Below, piece by piece: positions 5,123-5,268 of a stretch of DNA of 5,268 nucleotides. The position numbers and the translations under genes were made by a program. The notes beneath the pieces were generated by a model. It was given only the letters and a program-made list of their open reading frames with translations. It was not told where the DNA came from and ran no database searches. Location: contig JAENVT010000037.1 of assembly GCA_016650435.1 (NCBI GenBank), positions 1 through 5,268 on the forward strand. The letters are read 5' to 3'. The first letter of the stretch is position 1; each line of letters opens with the position of its first letter. This stretch comes from Ilumatobacteraceae bacterium. Lineage in GTDB: Bacteria; Actinomycetota; Acidimicrobiia; Acidimicrobiales; Ilumatobacteraceae.

Positions 5123-5268
5123 TCAGTGACGGCGGAGCCGGCGTACGACGATCCACAGCAGCGCCAGCCCCCCGGCCAGCGGAAGCACGCGCTTCAGGAT
5201 CGCCGAGCCGGCAACGTCGGACAACTCGATCGGTGCGGCGGCCGGGCCGTTGATCTTGCGCACGGCCG
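5123..5268 (-). CDS. C-terminal end of an unidentified protein with a terminal membrane segment
   Basis: Partial gene, right edge. The last 47 residues and the TGA (5125-5123) are visible. They read ...NGPAAAPIELSDVAG, then SAILKRVLPLAGGLALLWIV and a basic tail VRRLRRH. The hydrophobic stretch of about 15-17 residues flanked by basic residues looks like a single membrane segment with a positively charged cytoplasmic tail. This does not resemble the DivIC/FtsB septum protein often found before DUF501, whose membrane segment is N-terminal. The stop is 4 bp before the DUF501 GTG, so it is probably the upstream member of the same operon. No family can be named from this fragment. Confidence 0.7.
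   Translation of the reverse strand, partial: AVRKINGPAAAPIELSDVAGSAILKRVLPLAGGLALLWIVVRRLRRH

Noticed and set aside
4669..5253. Plus-strand open frame of 194 codons
   Set aside because: Antisense to the DUF501 gene and to the end of the upstream gene; its translation is typical shadow composition.

Overview
The window looks like chromosomal DNA of a high-GC actinobacterium. The clearest lineage marker is a DUF501 gene followed directly by a Ppx/GppA-like gene, an order I know from actinobacterial genomes (for example Rv1025-Rv1026 in M. tuberculosis). The flavour of the hypothetical proteins and the Thr/Ser/Gly-rich lipoprotein linker suggest the class Acidimicrobiia (Ilumatobacter-like), but that is an inference and was not tested. 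I see no phage, transposon, CRISPR or RNA gene.

Layout. (1) Bases 1-511, minus: N-terminal 170 residues of a BMP-family substrate-binding lipoprotein whose 3' end lies outside the window. (2) Bases 512-627: divergent promoter region with a perfect palindrome and a -10-like box for the lipoprotein gene. (3) Bases 628-1581, plus: membrane-anchored extracytoplasmic SGNH hydrolase of DUF459 type. (4) Bases 1582-1697: a convergent junction filled by four copies of a GAGTGTTTC-like motif arranged as nested inverted repeats, a REP-like or bidirectional-terminator structure. (5) Bases 1698-2309, minus: unrecognised soluble 203-residue protein. It is divergent, across only 39 bp, from (6) 2349-3104, plus: a crotonase-family protein that lacks both catalytic glutamates of enoyl-CoA hydratase. 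(7) Bases 3105-3230: leader region with a strong hairpin, then 3231-3542, plus: a small His-rich, very basic protein. (8) Bases 3549-5268, minus: a tightly coupled operon read right to left: end of a C-terminally membrane-anchored protein, DUF501 protein, a Ppx/GppA homologue reduced to its second domain, and a RimJ/RimL-type GNAT acetyltransferase. Spacings are 4 bp, then 4-bp overlaps GTGA and ATGA.

How the parts relate. The four-gene minus operon is the only clear functional unit; its start/stop overlaps imply co-transcription and translational coupling. The other genes appear to be independent units in convergent or divergent pairs. I do not see a clear new multi-gene system. The points most worth a second look are the half-length Ppx-like protein with an altered phosphate loop, the nested inverted-repeat element at 1583-1680, the crotonase without catalytic Glu, and the structured leader before the small basic protein.
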